A stretch of DNA of 64,000 bases from Brassica napus (GCF_020379485.1 NC_063436.1:22876423-22940422), one strand, 5' to 3'. Counted from the stretch's first letter, positions 12,701 to 21,923 are shown. A program made the numbers and translations. The notes: a model not told the origin generated them from the sequence alone.

Positions 12701-13571
12701 CTCAACAAGATCTTTTCAATGTATTGGGCTCAATGTACACGGTGGTTCTTTTCACTGGAATAAACAATTGCTCTACAGTGTTATTCTGCATTGCAACCGA
12801 AAGAAATGTCTTCTACCGCGAAAGATTTGCTCAAATGTACAACTCATGGGCGTACTCCCTTGCACAGGTTAACACATTTTCCTCAGATCAATCCACATAC
12901 ACGGAATACAAAGTAAACCTGGCTTTGGCATTGAGCTGAAGCCCTAAATTTTGTAGGTGTTGGTTGAGATTCCATACTCATTAGTCCAGTCTATTTTATG
13001 TATGGCAATCTTATATCCTATGGTTGGCTATCACTTCTCTGTGTACAAAGTGTTTTGGAGCTTCTATGCAGTCTTCTGCTCGTTGCTCATATTCAACTAC
13101 TTTGGCATGCTTTTAGTCGTCATCACTCCAAACATTCACGTTGCTTTTACTCTCCGTTCGGGCTTCTACTCAATGGTTAATCTCTTCGCTGGTTATGTCA
13201 TGCCAAAACCTGTAAGTATCTTCTAACCAAGATAAAAAGAGTGACAAACCTCTCTACGTTATGTAATAGATCAAAACATGTTGAGAATTTTATTGGATAT
13301 GCAGAGCATTCCGAAATGGTGGATTTGGATGTATTACTTGAGTCCCACGTCATGGGTTTTGAATGGATTGCTCACATCTCAGTATGGAGATATGGAGAAA
13401 GAGATAGTAGCATTTGGAGAGACGAAGAAGGTTTCAGATTTCGTGGAAGATTATTTTGGTTTCAGATATGATTCTTTGGCTCTTGTAGCTATCATTCTCA
13501 TTGCCTTTCCCATTCTCTTGGCTTCTCTTTTCGCATTCTTCATAGATAAACTCAATTTCCAAAAGAAGTGA
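798..13571 (+). CDS. ABCG30: Full-size ABCG/PDR transporter, ABCG30-like, 22 exons
   Basis: Plasma-membrane ATP-driven exporter of the pleiotropic drug resistance family with two halves (NBD-TMD-NBD-TMD). Exons by frame and GT/AG: 798-1075, 6901-7024, 7121-7194, 7280-7364, 7439-7598, 7671-7747, 7859-7912, 7987-8077, 8163-8746, 8832-9145, 9219-9379, 9459-9562, 9643-9796, 10998-11167, 11255-11563, 11645-11935, 12016-12099, 12191-12324, 12390-12617, 12696-12867, 12957-13211, 13305-13571. They sum to 4170 nt, an open frame of 1389 aa, the usual family size. Walker A GPPSCGKT is near residue 165, SGGQ near 305 and MDE near 327. The second half has GVSGAGKT near 834, LTTEQ near 941 and MDEP near 964. 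The N-terminus carries the family WAAIERLP motif. An ATG at 777 is in the same frame, so the start is uncertain. Intron 1 contains a copia element, which may reduce full-length mRNA. The ABCG30 name rests on remembered synteny with At4g15230 and on family similarity. Confidence 0.88.
1086..1612 (+). repeat. 5' LTR of the intronic copia element
   Basis: A 527-bp direct repeat with TG...CA ends. It matches 6260-6786 at a constant offset of 5174. It probably supplies the element's promoter, although no TATA box was assigned. Confidence 0.95.
1615..1626 (+). other. Primer-binding site (initiator Met-tRNA type)
   Basis: TGGTATCAGAGC starts two bases after the 5' LTR. It is the classic plant copia site complementary to the 3' end of initiator methionine tRNA. 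Confidence 0.9.
1898..5986 (+). CDS. Copia gag-pol polyprotein, 1362 aa, uninterrupted
   Basis: A single frame encodes all parts needed for copia transposition. The gag domain is followed by a CX2CX4HX4C zinc knuckle ([14 protein letters not shown]) from about residue 259, then an aspartic protease with DSG near 314. The integrase has an HHCC zinc finger at about 430-480 and D-D-E acidic residues ([21 protein letters not shown]). The reverse transcriptase has YVDDM at about 1041-1045. The RNase H carries [16 protein letters not shown] and HCDSQSA. There is no stop or frameshift, the length is normal for copia, and the frame matches a potentially autonomous copy. The start is the first ATG after the leader, in [15 protein letters not shown]. 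Confidence 0.96.
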   Translation: MDPTRGKFEIEKFDGKGDFGLWKFKMQAQLEIQGLLSVLKEEDSSTPKEEKQEDDEEIKKEPKRAEKDLRVRSLLSICLSDVILRKIMNEPTALGMWRALERDYQTKSLPNRIYLKKKFSCFKMEEEKPMEENFDQFLKLVADLASIKIDISDEDQAIQLLSGLPSAFEPLVHTLQYGTGKDTLTVNEVMTAAYSKEVELKQKGITPKGRPSEGLFTESRGRSTTRNESGGNKPWHNKSKNSFRSKSRGRTANKTDKTCWVCGSEGHWKRDCPERKKFPQNNRSQSSANVATNLPGPVALTASLTVSQEEWVLDSGCTFHITPRKELLSDFEEFEGNKVMMGNNTHCMVRGMGKITIDNLDGTMVTLSNVRYIPEMGRNLISYGQLEQSGCRYSGQGFMIHFYKGDKKVLSGKYTSGLYYLQGNVRKAEVNSVKETVDLTRRWHTRLAHMNHRSMETLAKKGYVKKEEIGELGFCEACAMGKSHKQRFPKAKHISKGVLDYIHTDLWGSPTTTESLSGAHYFLTLTDDYSKKVWIFFLKTKDEVFNCFAEWKVLVENQTGKSIKCVRTDNGLEFCNQRMDTLCKKSGIKRHKTCPYTPQQNGVSERMNRSIMDKVRAMLSETGLDESYWAEAASTAVYIINRSPNASIKFEVPEARWMGSDPEYGHLRSFGCIAYVHQVKEKINPRAARGIFLGYAQGTKGYRVWLLEEEKVVISKDVVFNEERFFKDLKKEEDQESLQKEVEPKITKKKVTFSSNLEKFEGESSNSGGAVETQPSQTHETTEEETRSETDSETEDPQTQELDNYLLARDRERRTIKPPSKFEDADYLAYALSSAEDLELEEPRSYAEARQSKDWRLWIGASDEEMTSLEKNETWEYVKRPKDQKVIGCKWIYKLKPEIPGLEPPRYKGRLVAKGYAQIEGIDYNDVFAPVVKHVSIRILLSAVVNYDLELEQLDVKTAFLHGILKERIYMEQPEGYVLKGKEDMVCLLKKSLYGLKQSPREWNHRFDNFMMKQDYRRSEYDPCVYLKGSAVKDMVYLLIYVDDMLIASKQMDKIQKLKDQLSTEFEMKDLGHARKILGMDILRDRKNSSLVLSQNDYLRKVLKTFEMEECRAVSTPLGSQFKLKSLTRDNEAEQTRGMEDIPYTSAVGSLMYAMVGSRPDLAYAVGMVCRFMSKPGKDHWLAVKWIMRYIKGALDLNLTFTKEEKFEVRGYCDSDYAADLDKRRSIAGYVFTVGGNTVSWRSSLLKIIALSTTEAEYMSLSEAIREGIWLKGICEELKLSTGKIEVHCDSQSAIYLSKNFIYRERSKHMAVKYNFIREIIADGVAEVLKIHTSINPADMLTKTLPVEKFSGCLTRLKVLEA
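6260..6786 (+). repeat. 3' LTR of the intronic copia element
   Basis: A 527-bp copy of the 5' LTR. A short purine-rich tract (AAGGTGGAGAT) immediately precedes it. As it lies in the sense direction, its polyadenylation signals could end transporter transcripts inside intron 1. Confidence 0.95.
9797..10997 (+). other. Large AT-rich intron 13 of the ABCG gene
   Basis: This intron is about 1.2 kb, while most others in the gene are 80-130 bases. It holds many short repeats of the type AACTAAAATCTAAAAA. These resemble the degenerate interior of an old DNA transposon, but I saw no clear terminal repeats or target duplication. A small fragment at about 10795-10860 has a different, less AT-rich composition. 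A similar word pattern recurs at about 60030-60130. Confidence 0.5.
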
Positions 13572-13694
13572 CGATTCTTATAATCCTGCTTCACAGGGTC
13601 AGTATGAAAATATTTTTTTTGGTATTTAGCAAATAAATAAATTAAGCTTTCTAGATCTATTACAGTTGTGCCCAAAAATAAGTAACATAAGAGT

Positions 13695-13899
13695 TTTGGC
13701 TCTTGTAGCTATTGTTCTCACTGCCTTCCCCATTCTCTTGGCTTCTCTTTTCGCATTCTTCATCGGTAAACTCAATTTCCAAAAGAAGTGATTTCTTATA
13801 GTCCTGCTTCACAGTGTCAGTATGAAGAATAATGTTTTGGTATTTAGCAAATAAATTAATTAAGTTTTGTAGATATGTTACATTTGTGTCCAAAAAAAA
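13695..13899 (+). pseudogene. Duplicated 3' end of the ABCG gene (last codons and 3' UTR)
   Basis: This segment repeats 13475-13679 with a period of about 220 bases. It copies roughly the last 30 codons, including the membrane segment ending FFI.KLNFQKK and a stop, plus about 110 bases of 3' UTR. The two copies differ at several positions, for instance Asp to Gly in the last codons. It has no upstream exons, so it is a gene fragment. It may be the remains of a neighbouring ABCG paralogue after unequal crossing-over. In Arabidopsis this locus holds several tandem ABCG genes. Confidence 0.85.
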
Positions 13900-14370
13900 C
13901 AACGGTTGAGTGAGTAACATTCAAAGAGCAAAGTGACTCTCACCAGTCAACACCACATGACAAAAAAACAAACTCAAAACTTAGGATGATGGAGTATGAG
14001 AAAAATCAATGCCTGCACAACTTTATATACAGAGAGGAAGGATCTGAGCTTCATTCTTTTCCTTGAGCAAAAGGAAGTAAGACAAAGAAACAAACTTGGT
14101 CGAAAATACACAATCCTTCGAATCTCGGGTCTCTTCTATAAGACATTTACTTCTGAACTTAGTCAGGAAGAATAAAACTAACCCACCCCTACAAGCTACA
14201 AGACAAAAAAACATTAGGTTATATTGTTAGGATTGATTCAGGCAGAGGTCTATTAAAATAAGAAACTTACCTCAGGATTCTGCCATTGATTTACATCAGA
14301 AGAATATTAGACTCAGGCGCTGTTTAGCTGATTCTTGAAGTGAATGGTTAGAGAAAGAAAAAAAAAAACG
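13900..14370. other. Spacer between convergent ABCG and DUF604 genes
   Basis: Convergent 3' ends meet here. I see no open frame or repeat that can be named. Part of it is probably the 3' UTR of the minus-strand glycosyltransferase. Confidence 0.4.
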
Positions 14371-16436
14371 CTAAGTGTTCATGGCAATTAGCTCATCAGG
14401 CATGCATTGCCTTATGTTAATGACCATTGAAGTGTTAAAAGGCGATGAGATGTCACAGCACTGACGGCGAGGCGGATTCATCTGTCATTTTTGTTTCAGA
14501 GAAAAGAAAGATTATAAATCTGGCCAAACTAAAGGTAATAGAACTATAAAACTATACCTGTTCAACATTAAGTTTCAGCTTACGAGACAGAACACGGATG
14601 CGTTGTAGTCGCTTAAGCGCTTCTGCTCTGTGGCAGTTTCCCACATTATGAAGCTTATAGCTACTCCATGTCCCATCAATTCCATCTGATCCTACACTAT
14701 CCAAGAAAAAGACGAGCGGTCTCGCACATGGATCCCTGGGATACTCTCTTGTGCTGAACATATAGTTGCTCCGGACACCTGACCCTCTCCTCCATGTAGA
14801 GAATGTTTTTTGCAGGGTGAGAAGATCCGGGAGGAGTTTATTGCCTTCATAGACTTGAATCGCGTAGCCCCACACAACCGAAACAGTCACTATGTTCGAA
14901 GAATCATAGCACACGCTCTGCTGCAATATCCTAGCGGAATCAAAACTTGCAGCACTGATGAGACGAGCCACGGATTCAGTCCGGTTTGTTTTCGGAAAGA
15001 AGGGATCAACTGCGTCTAAGTGATGAAGTGATACCAGTGGAGCTAAAGGGTGCGCACATAGCAGTCCAAATAAGTTCCCTCTTACATCAATCTAAGAAAA
15101 ATAAAACATATATAGTAATGTTCAGACACTAACTACACTTATCCAAAACCAAACAAACAAAGCAAGTAAATTAATACTTCAGTTATTGAGCTAAACTTTC
15201 CAAATATAGAAACTCTCTGTTGTTCATCAATCAGCATCAATGGAACTATATCTCAATTATTGTTAAAAATAGTAATGTTCAGACACAAGCTACTCTTATC
15301 CAAAACCAACCAAACAAGGCAAGCAAACTAACACTTCAGTTACTGAACTAAACTTTCCAAATATAGAAACTCTCTGTTCGTTAATCAGGCATCAACGGAA
15401 CTATAATTCAATCATTGTTAAAAATAGCAATGTTCAGACACTAACTACACATATATAGTAATGTTCAGACACTAACTATACTTATCCAAAACCAACCAAA
15501 CAAGGCAAGTAAACCAACACTTCAGTTATCAAACTAAAATTTCCAAATATAGAAACTATCTCAATTACTGTCAAAAACCTAGAAAGTTTCATTACGTTAT
15601 ACCTGATGAAACCCAGGTTCGTGAGTCAACGCAACACCAAGCTCAGCCAAGCAAGAGAAGATCCTGGAGTCGCTCCCATACAAATGCGCATACCTCATCA
15701 AACAAGAATCCAAAACCCTAGCAAGAACCTTCCCAAGCGAAGCGCTGATCGCGAACCCTCCGCCACCAAACGCCATATCAAACGAGTACCTCACGTTCTG
15801 ATCATAAAACTCCGAGTTACTCCCGACGTACCACCACTTCCGGTGATCGTACTTTGACAAAACCGTCACGAGATTGTCCACGAAGAAGACAGTGTCGTCA
15901 TCTCCGAAGACGAACCACCGCACGTCTTTATTATCATCTCCACGATCAATTGTCTCTTTGACGACGCGCGCGACGCGGATCGCCGACCGGAGACCGCCGG
16001 GGAAGGTGTAAGGGAACCTAGAGACGTCTTGGGAGACGATCACGGGAGGGAGGGTGTGATCGGGATCGGGATCGAGTCTGCGGCGATCGAGGAAGACGAC
16101 GGCGCGCGTGGAGGAGTTGGGAGAGTACCAGAGACGGACGTAGGAGCTGCGGCGGAGCCAGGAGTCGCGAGAGGCGGCGATTGAGAAGAGTAGGTGGCGG
16201 CGCTGGGTGGAGAAGAGGGGCAAGGAGCGAGCGATGGAGGAGATTTGGTCGCGGCGGAAGGTGCAGTAGGTGAAGAGGGTGAAGACGATGGAGCAGAAGG
16301 TGAGGAGTAGGAAGATGTTTCTGACGCGGGGAGAGAGAAGTGATGGTGATTTGGAGGGGAAGGGCATCTCAGGGGAGAGGGAGTCGGGTCTAGAGAGAGG
16401 TGGATCGGATCGTCTCTTTCGTCTTGTCTGGTTCAT
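14371..16436 (-). CDS. DUF604 fringe-like glycosyltransferase (GT31-type), 3 exons
   Basis: Predicted Golgi type II membrane glycosyltransferase of the plant DUF604 family, acceptor unknown. Minus-strand exons are 16436-15603, 15091-14558 and 14481-14371, all with GT/AG borders, giving 492 aa in frame. A single membrane anchor is at about residues 39-60, followed by the luminal fringe-like domain. The metal-binding DDD motif (FVFGDDDTVFF) is at 179-181 and the GGGGFAIS loop follows. The last exon holds a conserved QCCD...CMPDELIAM tail typical of the family. No lesion is seen. The position next to ABCG30 agrees with At4g15240 in remembered synteny. The upstream plus-strand side (16437-16620) is CT-rich leader and promoter. 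Confidence 0.9.
15112..15575. repeat. Minisatellite of about 156-bp units in intron 1 of the DUF604 gene
   Basis: Three imperfect tandem copies begin near 15112, 15269 and 15425. Each starts with AGTAATGTTCAGACAC and includes TTTCCAAATATAGAAACT. The third copy has an extra internal partial start at about 15458. The array fills nearly all of the 511-base intron. Confidence 0.85.
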
Positions 16437-16620
16437 TTCTGGAGTATTGTTTGTTCGGTTTTTTCTCTCTCTCTCTCTCTTCCAGTGAATTCGTCGAGGC
16501 TTTGTGTTTGTCGGAAGCTGGAAGGCGAAACCGTCTCCGTTACAGTGAATGGTTTCAGTTTTACGGGTCGGGTAATACCAAGATTCGGTCTGGCTCCAAT
16601 CGTCGGACCTGCTAGCTGAG

Positions 16621-17178
16621 ACAGAGGTTTAGGTGTTTTTTCTTAACGATAAAGGGTTTATTTGCTAAATAACCAAAACAAAAAATGAAATTAGATTTTT
16701 AGAGAAAGAGTATAGAGAGATAGAAAGAGAAAATAAGAGAGAAAAGATGTTTTTAGTTAGTTAGTGAATTTTGTTTTTTTTTTGTCTATTGAATGCAATT
16801 TTTCAATGATAAACCATGCATCATAAAAGAACACTTTAAATCGCATAAGTGGACAAAAGTTTGTATTTTAAACTTTGGAGTTCAACTGTTAACACTTTAA
16901 ACAGTGTTAACAATTTAACAGTAAAACTTGTTTCAATAACATATTAAATATTGAAATAAGCTTACTTGTATTACAAGTTAAAATTGTGATCGATATTGTT
17001 CATCAGTAATAAATTATATGAGACTATTGGTCAAATATACCCTATTGGAGGTGAAATTAGGAAACTACCTGATTGTAATATAAACCCAAGGAGACTGTAG
17101 CAAGTTGTGTACCACTTGCCCGTTTTGCCCCTAGGAGAGGACACGCCCGCCAAGAAAGGTGAGCAACTGTAGATTTTG
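16621..17178. other. AT-rich intergenic spacer
   Basis: No coding signal. The stretch is AT-rich with scattered simple runs. Nothing further can be assigned. Confidence 0.4.
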
Positions 17179-17181
17179 TTA

Positions 17182-17367
17182 GGGCATCATTATTGGTGTC
17201 TCTTAAGTTGGGTCTTTAAGCGTAGGGTCCCTTAGCTTTTAACTAAAAAAGCTAAGGAATGACCCTTAAATAAGAGACTTGAGAGAAGTCCCTTAACGTT
17301 TTTAGTTAAAAGTTAAGGGATCCTACGCTTAAGGGCTTCAACCTAAGAAACACCAATAATGATGCCC
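17182..17367. mobile_element. Tourist-like MITE with TTA target duplication
   Basis: A 186-bp element with terminal inverted repeats beginning GGGCATCATTATTGGTGT, flanked by TTA at 17179-17181 and 17368-17370. Almost the whole element can fold into one long hairpin. TTA duplication and a GG-starting terminus fit the PIF/Harbinger (Tourist) class. Confidence 0.9.
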
Positions 17368-17617
17368 TTAGATCTCTTAAAGTACTTCCTATTATTCTAT
17401 TTGAAAGTAGGTTTCCAGCTATTTCTTTTTCATCCGCTCGTTTTGTTTGATACTCGTGTAATGTGCATAAGCAAATCTACATTTTTTTTCTACAAATCGA
17501 GGGAATATCTAATTGTAAGAGAGAATAGAATGGCGGGACGTAAAGGCTACACGGAAAATTTTAGAGTTTCCTATTGTGTATTTAATGAAAAAAACTGAAG
17601 CCATATTGTTAGATGGT

Positions 17618-19170
17618 AAGAAAAATAGTTAGAAGTTTGTCTCAACATAACAAAAAAAGGTAAAGAACACGCTTTCAGGAACTCTCTCTCTCCTCTAGAA
17701 CCTCTTTCCTCTCTCTAAAGCCACCAAAACAAAGACAGTCGCTGTTCTCCTCCGGCGTTCGGCTTGTTGCCGACGTCGGAGTGACTTCTCCTCCTCTCTC
17801 TCATTTTTTCCTTTTTGCTAGCCGCTTCTCCCCTTCCGGTGTACCGATATGCTTCGTGTGTTCTGGTCCATTGTTGACTATCTCTTCTCTGCCTCCTGCT
17901 CATGAGGGAGCTTGGACTGAGAGGGTCATCAATCTCTGGAATTCCGGTGAGGTGCGTTTCGGAGGCTGAGTGAAGCTAGTCGGCTTTTGGGTCAAGATTT
18001 GTCTGGTTCCTTTTCACCTTAGATCTACGATAAATCTTGGCGTTTGGTGGCGCGTGCTCTCGTGTGGAGACTCCTCCGTACCGGATCTGTTCTTCATCGT
18101 CGTGTTTCTTTCATCGGAGTTCGGACGGAGTGGAGCGGTGGCGCGTGATGCATTCCTTCGCTTGGCGTCTCGTCGGAGGAGGCTCGTGTGGCTACCGTTC
18201 AGGTGGTTTCTGAGTGGTTAATCCACAAAGGCGCGTCCAAGGTGTAGGATTCGTCGTGTGTCGGCTCCTCCGCTTTGACGACGGCGCGTGTTGTTCAATG
18301 CACGGTGTCGGTGATGAGTCGTCTATGGCTATGTTATCCTGCCGTGACAGAGATGCTTCCGCCTTGATCTTCTCCGGTCATGGCTCTCCCGTCACACTCT
18401 CACGGTTGATTATTTCGCGGAGGCTCACCGTTTCTGAGTTGTGCTTTAGTCACGTCTTATGGAGTTATAGCTTTGCTCGTGCAAGCTTATTTCCTGTCTG
18501 GATCGATCTTGTCACTGGTTCTCAGTGACGGTTCCTGAGGAGACCTGTTCTATACTGGTGTGTCATTCGGTTTGGTCTGGTCTCGGTGGCCTGAGGAGTA
18601 GTTTCCAACATCCCAGCACTAGAGTGAGTCTCTGGTGGTTGCGGACTGCTCGGTCCCGGTGTGTCAAAGTGCTACGTTTCGTGGAGTAGCTGCCGCTATT
18701 CAACCCGCTTTCCCTTTTGCTCTTGGTAGTGACGGGTTCGGTTACCCGGTCGCTTTTCGGATCTTTGGTTGTATTGTCTTAGGAATTCGCTGGGTTCGTG
18801 TCGTGAAGCGTCGTCGGTTTCTGCTGGGTTCGTGCTAAGGATGGGTGTCGTCAGTCTCTGCTGGGTTCGTGTGGTGAGTCTTTCCGGTCTTTCGGTTTGT
18901 ATTCAAAGCGTCGTCGGGAGTCTAGGGTTTGTACCTTGAAGCGTCGTCGGGAGACTAGGGTTCGTGCTAAATGGCGTGGTCGGTTTTCCTACCCGCCTTG
19001 GCGGAAGTTAGATCAGAAATTGTAGTCTTAAAATTTGTTTCAGATTTTAATTCTACCGATCTGTTCCATAAGTCTTTTTACACTTTTTTTTGGGGCTTAT
19101 GCAACTTTGTAGTTTCATTTTAACTAATGAATATTTACCATTTAACAAAAAAAAAAAGAAAAATAGTTAG
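17618..19170 (+). mobile_element. GC-rich poly(A) retroposon with 15-bp target duplication
   Basis: The perfect duplication AAGAAAAATAGTTAG lies at 17618-17632 and 19156-19170. The body (17633-19155) ends in a short poly(A) run after CCATTTAAC. These are hallmarks of LINE-machinery insertion. The body is about 1.5 kb and far richer in GC than its surroundings. It starts with a CT-rich leader and has several GCGTCGTCGG / TGCTGGGTTCGTG repeats between 18770 and 18980. No reverse transcriptase frame is present, and the small frames inside are not recognisable. It may be a non-autonomous LINE derivative or a retroposed non-coding transcript. Confidence 0.8.
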
Positions 19171-19347
19171 CTATCAGCATATGATCGTTTCGGTTAACAA
19201 CACTCGTACATATGTGCTCAATTTTTAAAGACGAACTCTACATCATCAATTGGGATTGCCAATCGATAGGTTAGTGACAACTTTGATTATTACTTGCCAA
19301 TGGAAAATTGCAGGGTATTATATGCTTGGTGTTTTGGTTAACGTACA

Positions 19348-19790
19348 CTAATAACATCAACAATACTTTATCTCTTACTCGTATTGTTTGATATATATAC
19401 TTTTAAGCGTTACACATAATATTATCTGTTAAGTTTGTAATATCAAGGGTATAAATTATCAATTTTCATTTCATGTATTAGAAAGGGGTTATTATTATTA
19501 GCAGCTACCTGGCATCGTACATGTTACTTCGGGTAGAGGCAGCCATAAATACGCTTACCTCCAACCGATAACATCAACAATGCTTTATCTCTCAATCGTA
19601 TTGTTTGATATATACTTTTAACCTGAGCGTTATATTATCAGTTAAGTTTGTACTTAGTTACTAATATCAAGGGTATAATTTACTAAACTTCATTTTTCAT
19701 GTATTAGAAAGAGGTGATTATTAGTAGCAGCTACCATACATCGTACATGTTACTTCAGCCATAAGCCTCCACAAATACAATTACCCCCTA
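19348..19790. repeat. Imperfect tandem duplication of about 215 bp
   Basis: Copy 1 (about 19348-19562) and copy 2 (about 19568-19790) share ACATCAACAAT, TCGTATTGTTTGATATAT, ATGTATTAGAAAG and ATCGTACATGTTACTTC. They have diverged by substitutions and small indels. No coding potential is seen. Confidence 0.8.
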
Positions 19791-19886
19791 CCAACTTTAC
19801 TTTAAAGATAGTCTAGACTATTAGAAAAAAATGAATGTTAATAACACAAACAAAATTAGATAGATAGCAGGGATTTTGAAACATTG

Positions 19887-20102
19887 CTAACTGGTTACTC
19901 CGCAAAAAAGGAACCAGATCTCGTATTTTCTCTTCACTATGAGCATACAGACCACGACGAACTGGCCAAAACACCCAGAAGATGAAGCATTTTTGGCTTG
20001 AGATATGATCTTCCGTCCGAATCTAGAGCGTCGGATTAACCCTATAGCGGCGGATTCTTCACCGACAGCAAACATGCGTTTCGGCAGCTGCAAATACTCC
20101 AT
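19887..20102 (-). CDS. Short unrecognised open frame, doubtful gene
   Basis: A 71-codon frame starting MEYLQLPKRMFAVGEE. The first 40 residues have balanced composition and could be a real exon. The C-terminal part looks like read-through into non-coding sequence. I recognise no family, splice partner or lesion. It could equally be chance. It is listed only because nothing else explains the locally raised GC. Confidence 0.2.
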   Translation of the reverse strand: MEYLQLPKRMFAVGEESAAIGLIRRSRFGRKIISQAKNASSSGCFGQFVVVCMLIVKRKYEIWFLFCGVTS

Positions 20103-21002
20103 ATCGCAGACGGATAAACTTCCAATATCACTCCGGGGAAGATAAATAGATATTTCTTTGGTTTATGAAAGTAGACAACTGAAAGGGAGTGACTTTTCAC
20201 TGAACAAATAAACTTAAAAAACTGTAATTGATGCCTTTCTATTTGCCCTCGACATCTTTAACTAGTACTAGTGTAGTACATATAATGGCGTGTAATAAGT
20301 GGTTCCTTATATACTAGACTCTGACACAATCTATTAGAGCAAGATAGCGTGGCCTTAGGTACGTAGGGGTCGTTTCGTACTAAAAAAAATCTAACAGTGC
20401 TTTCCACACTAGATGTGTATTTACCTAATTTCAACTTTTTCTGTGTATATACCACCTAATTTCTCTAATTTTTATGCGCTTTTCCCTATATTTATGTATA
20501 TAGTTATACTATTATAGTCTAAATGGTAATCACAATAGCTTCAGCTTTTGAAGTATTTGGATTTAGTATTGAATAATATTGCACTATTAGAGTTAAACAA
20601 GTTATTTAAATTTTGAATTTCATTACGAACTTTGAATAATGAGAAAAATAGTACATGCATGTTTATGAATTAAGTGAGAAAAATAGTATATGCATGTTTT
20701 ATGAATTAAACGTTGTTTGATCCTACTGTCATGAACGCTTGATCATTTAGCATTTTGTTTGGTCTTAATTTATACAAATAGACTAGAGTGGAATGATACT
20801 GATGAAGGCCACAGTAATCTACAGCTTTAATTCAATCTAATGCACCTTTGATCACTATCTCAAGAACTTCATCATTTTCAAAGCCCAATAGCAAAAACAA
20901 ACATTGCTAGAGTCTGTAATTTTGTCCAGCCTTACTATAGTATGTAACTGTGCTACGCCTTCTTAACACTCATGGCATCAAATATATAATAAACTTGGTA
21001 AA

Positions 21003-21091
21003 ATAGCTTCAGTGTGTGTAACAAATTCAGATCATTGATCAATAAACCTCACTGAAATCCGCTAAGATTATTGTTTTATCATCATAAGCTT
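21003..21091 (-). ncRNA. Box C/D snoRNA gene with two adjacent 25S rRNA guides
   Basis: Read on the minus strand, box C ATGATGA (21085-21079) and box D CTGA (21012-21009) are about 65 bases apart and closed by a short AGCTT/AAGCT stem. The bases upstream of box D are complementary to TGTGTGTAACAA (21013-21024). An internal stretch is complementary to AAATCCGCTAAG (21055-21066). As I remember plant 25S rRNA, both words occur next to each other there. The RNA would direct 2'-O-methylation in the nucleolus. The internal D' and C' boxes are degenerate, and the rRNA matches must be aligned. Confidence 0.72.
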
Positions 21092-21178
21092 TTAAATTAG
21101 CTATTTAAAGCCAAGACAAGAACAAGAATAACAATTAAAATATATAATCGATCAAAAGACTAAATATATAAATAAAAG

Positions 21179-21277
21179 GGTATACTCAGACAGCCAAGGG
21201 TTACTCTTCAACTTCTGGGTGAAGTGCCCAGATCTGAAACTCTAGTCCACAACATAATTGTATCATCACCATATACC
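21179..21277 (-). ncRNA. Box C/D snoRNA gene, copy 1, dual 25S rRNA guide
   Basis: On the minus strand: box C GTGATGA (21269-21263), box D CTGA (21189-21186), terminal stem GGTATA/TATACC and an internal hairpin TCTGGG/CCCAGA between degenerate D' and C' boxes. The guide next to box D is complementary to ACAGCCAAGGG (21190-21200). The guide next to D' is complementary to ACTCTAGTCC (21239-21248). Both words are, from memory, in conserved plant 25S rRNA a short distance apart. By the plus-five rule, the first site would methylate the C five bases from box D. It is nearly identical to the copy at 21924-22030. Confidence 0.82.
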
Positions 21278-21699
21278 ATTCAACATTCAATCAACACAAA
21301 AATTCTCAAGCTCTATTAAAATAGAGATACAAGCAAGACCAGAGCTTGAAAGAATGAGATTAACAGAAAAGAAACCAGTTACCATAATGGTCTCACATTT
21401 TTATCTGAATTACAATAATGGCACCAACCACAGCCTCGACAGAAACTCGTTCAGGAGTTAAAAAAGGTTAAGATGTTTGGGATGTCACATACAAAGGAAC
21501 ATTAAAAATACAATATGCGAGGCATTTCCAGGATCAAAAGGCACTGAGAAAAAGCAAGATGATCAGGATATACCACAAAACTATTGCGTCACAAGCCATT
21601 ATACCTGAAGAAACTGTATTTATCCCTCAGAATTGGTAATGGACGCCAACAAAAAAAAGAAAAAAACACTGAAAGTTTAATATGCTCAGTGGAAGGAGA

Positions 21700-21850
21700 A
21701 GTCGTTTAATTAGGAAAGCTCACGGCAAGAACAAACCCTTTTCAGAATTTGTAATTGTCCACTGCTCTTCTTACACTCTTCGTGCTTTTATCACATCATA
21801 GCATCAAAAAGATATTTGTTTTTATCATCATAAGCTTTTTACAGAGGCCC
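21700..21850 (-). pseudogene. Degenerate second copy of the distal snoRNA
   Basis: The TTTTATCATCATAAGCTTTT block of the snoRNA at 21003-21091 recurs at about 21817-21837, with similar flanks. Its box D half and both guides are missing. It marks a tandem duplication of a two-snoRNA unit in which the second copy of this gene decayed. Confidence 0.6.
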
Positions 21851-21923
21851 ACACAGAACATAAAACAAAAAGATTGTCTTTTTAAGATCAATTACAAAAT
21901 TATATTTTATAAGTACCGGTGTA

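Noticed and set aside
12957..13571. Short frames in alternate phases around the last ABCG exons as separate genes
   Set aside because: They are shadows of the spliced transporter exons.
17781..18838. Several open frames of 60-104 codons in the GC-rich retroposon
   Set aside because: They are in different frames, have no recognisable domain, and long frames are expected by chance in GC-rich DNA.
20843..20870. ATGATGA word on the minus strand as another snoRNA box C
   Set aside because: No CTGA box D at a fitting distance and no guide to rRNA that I could recognise.
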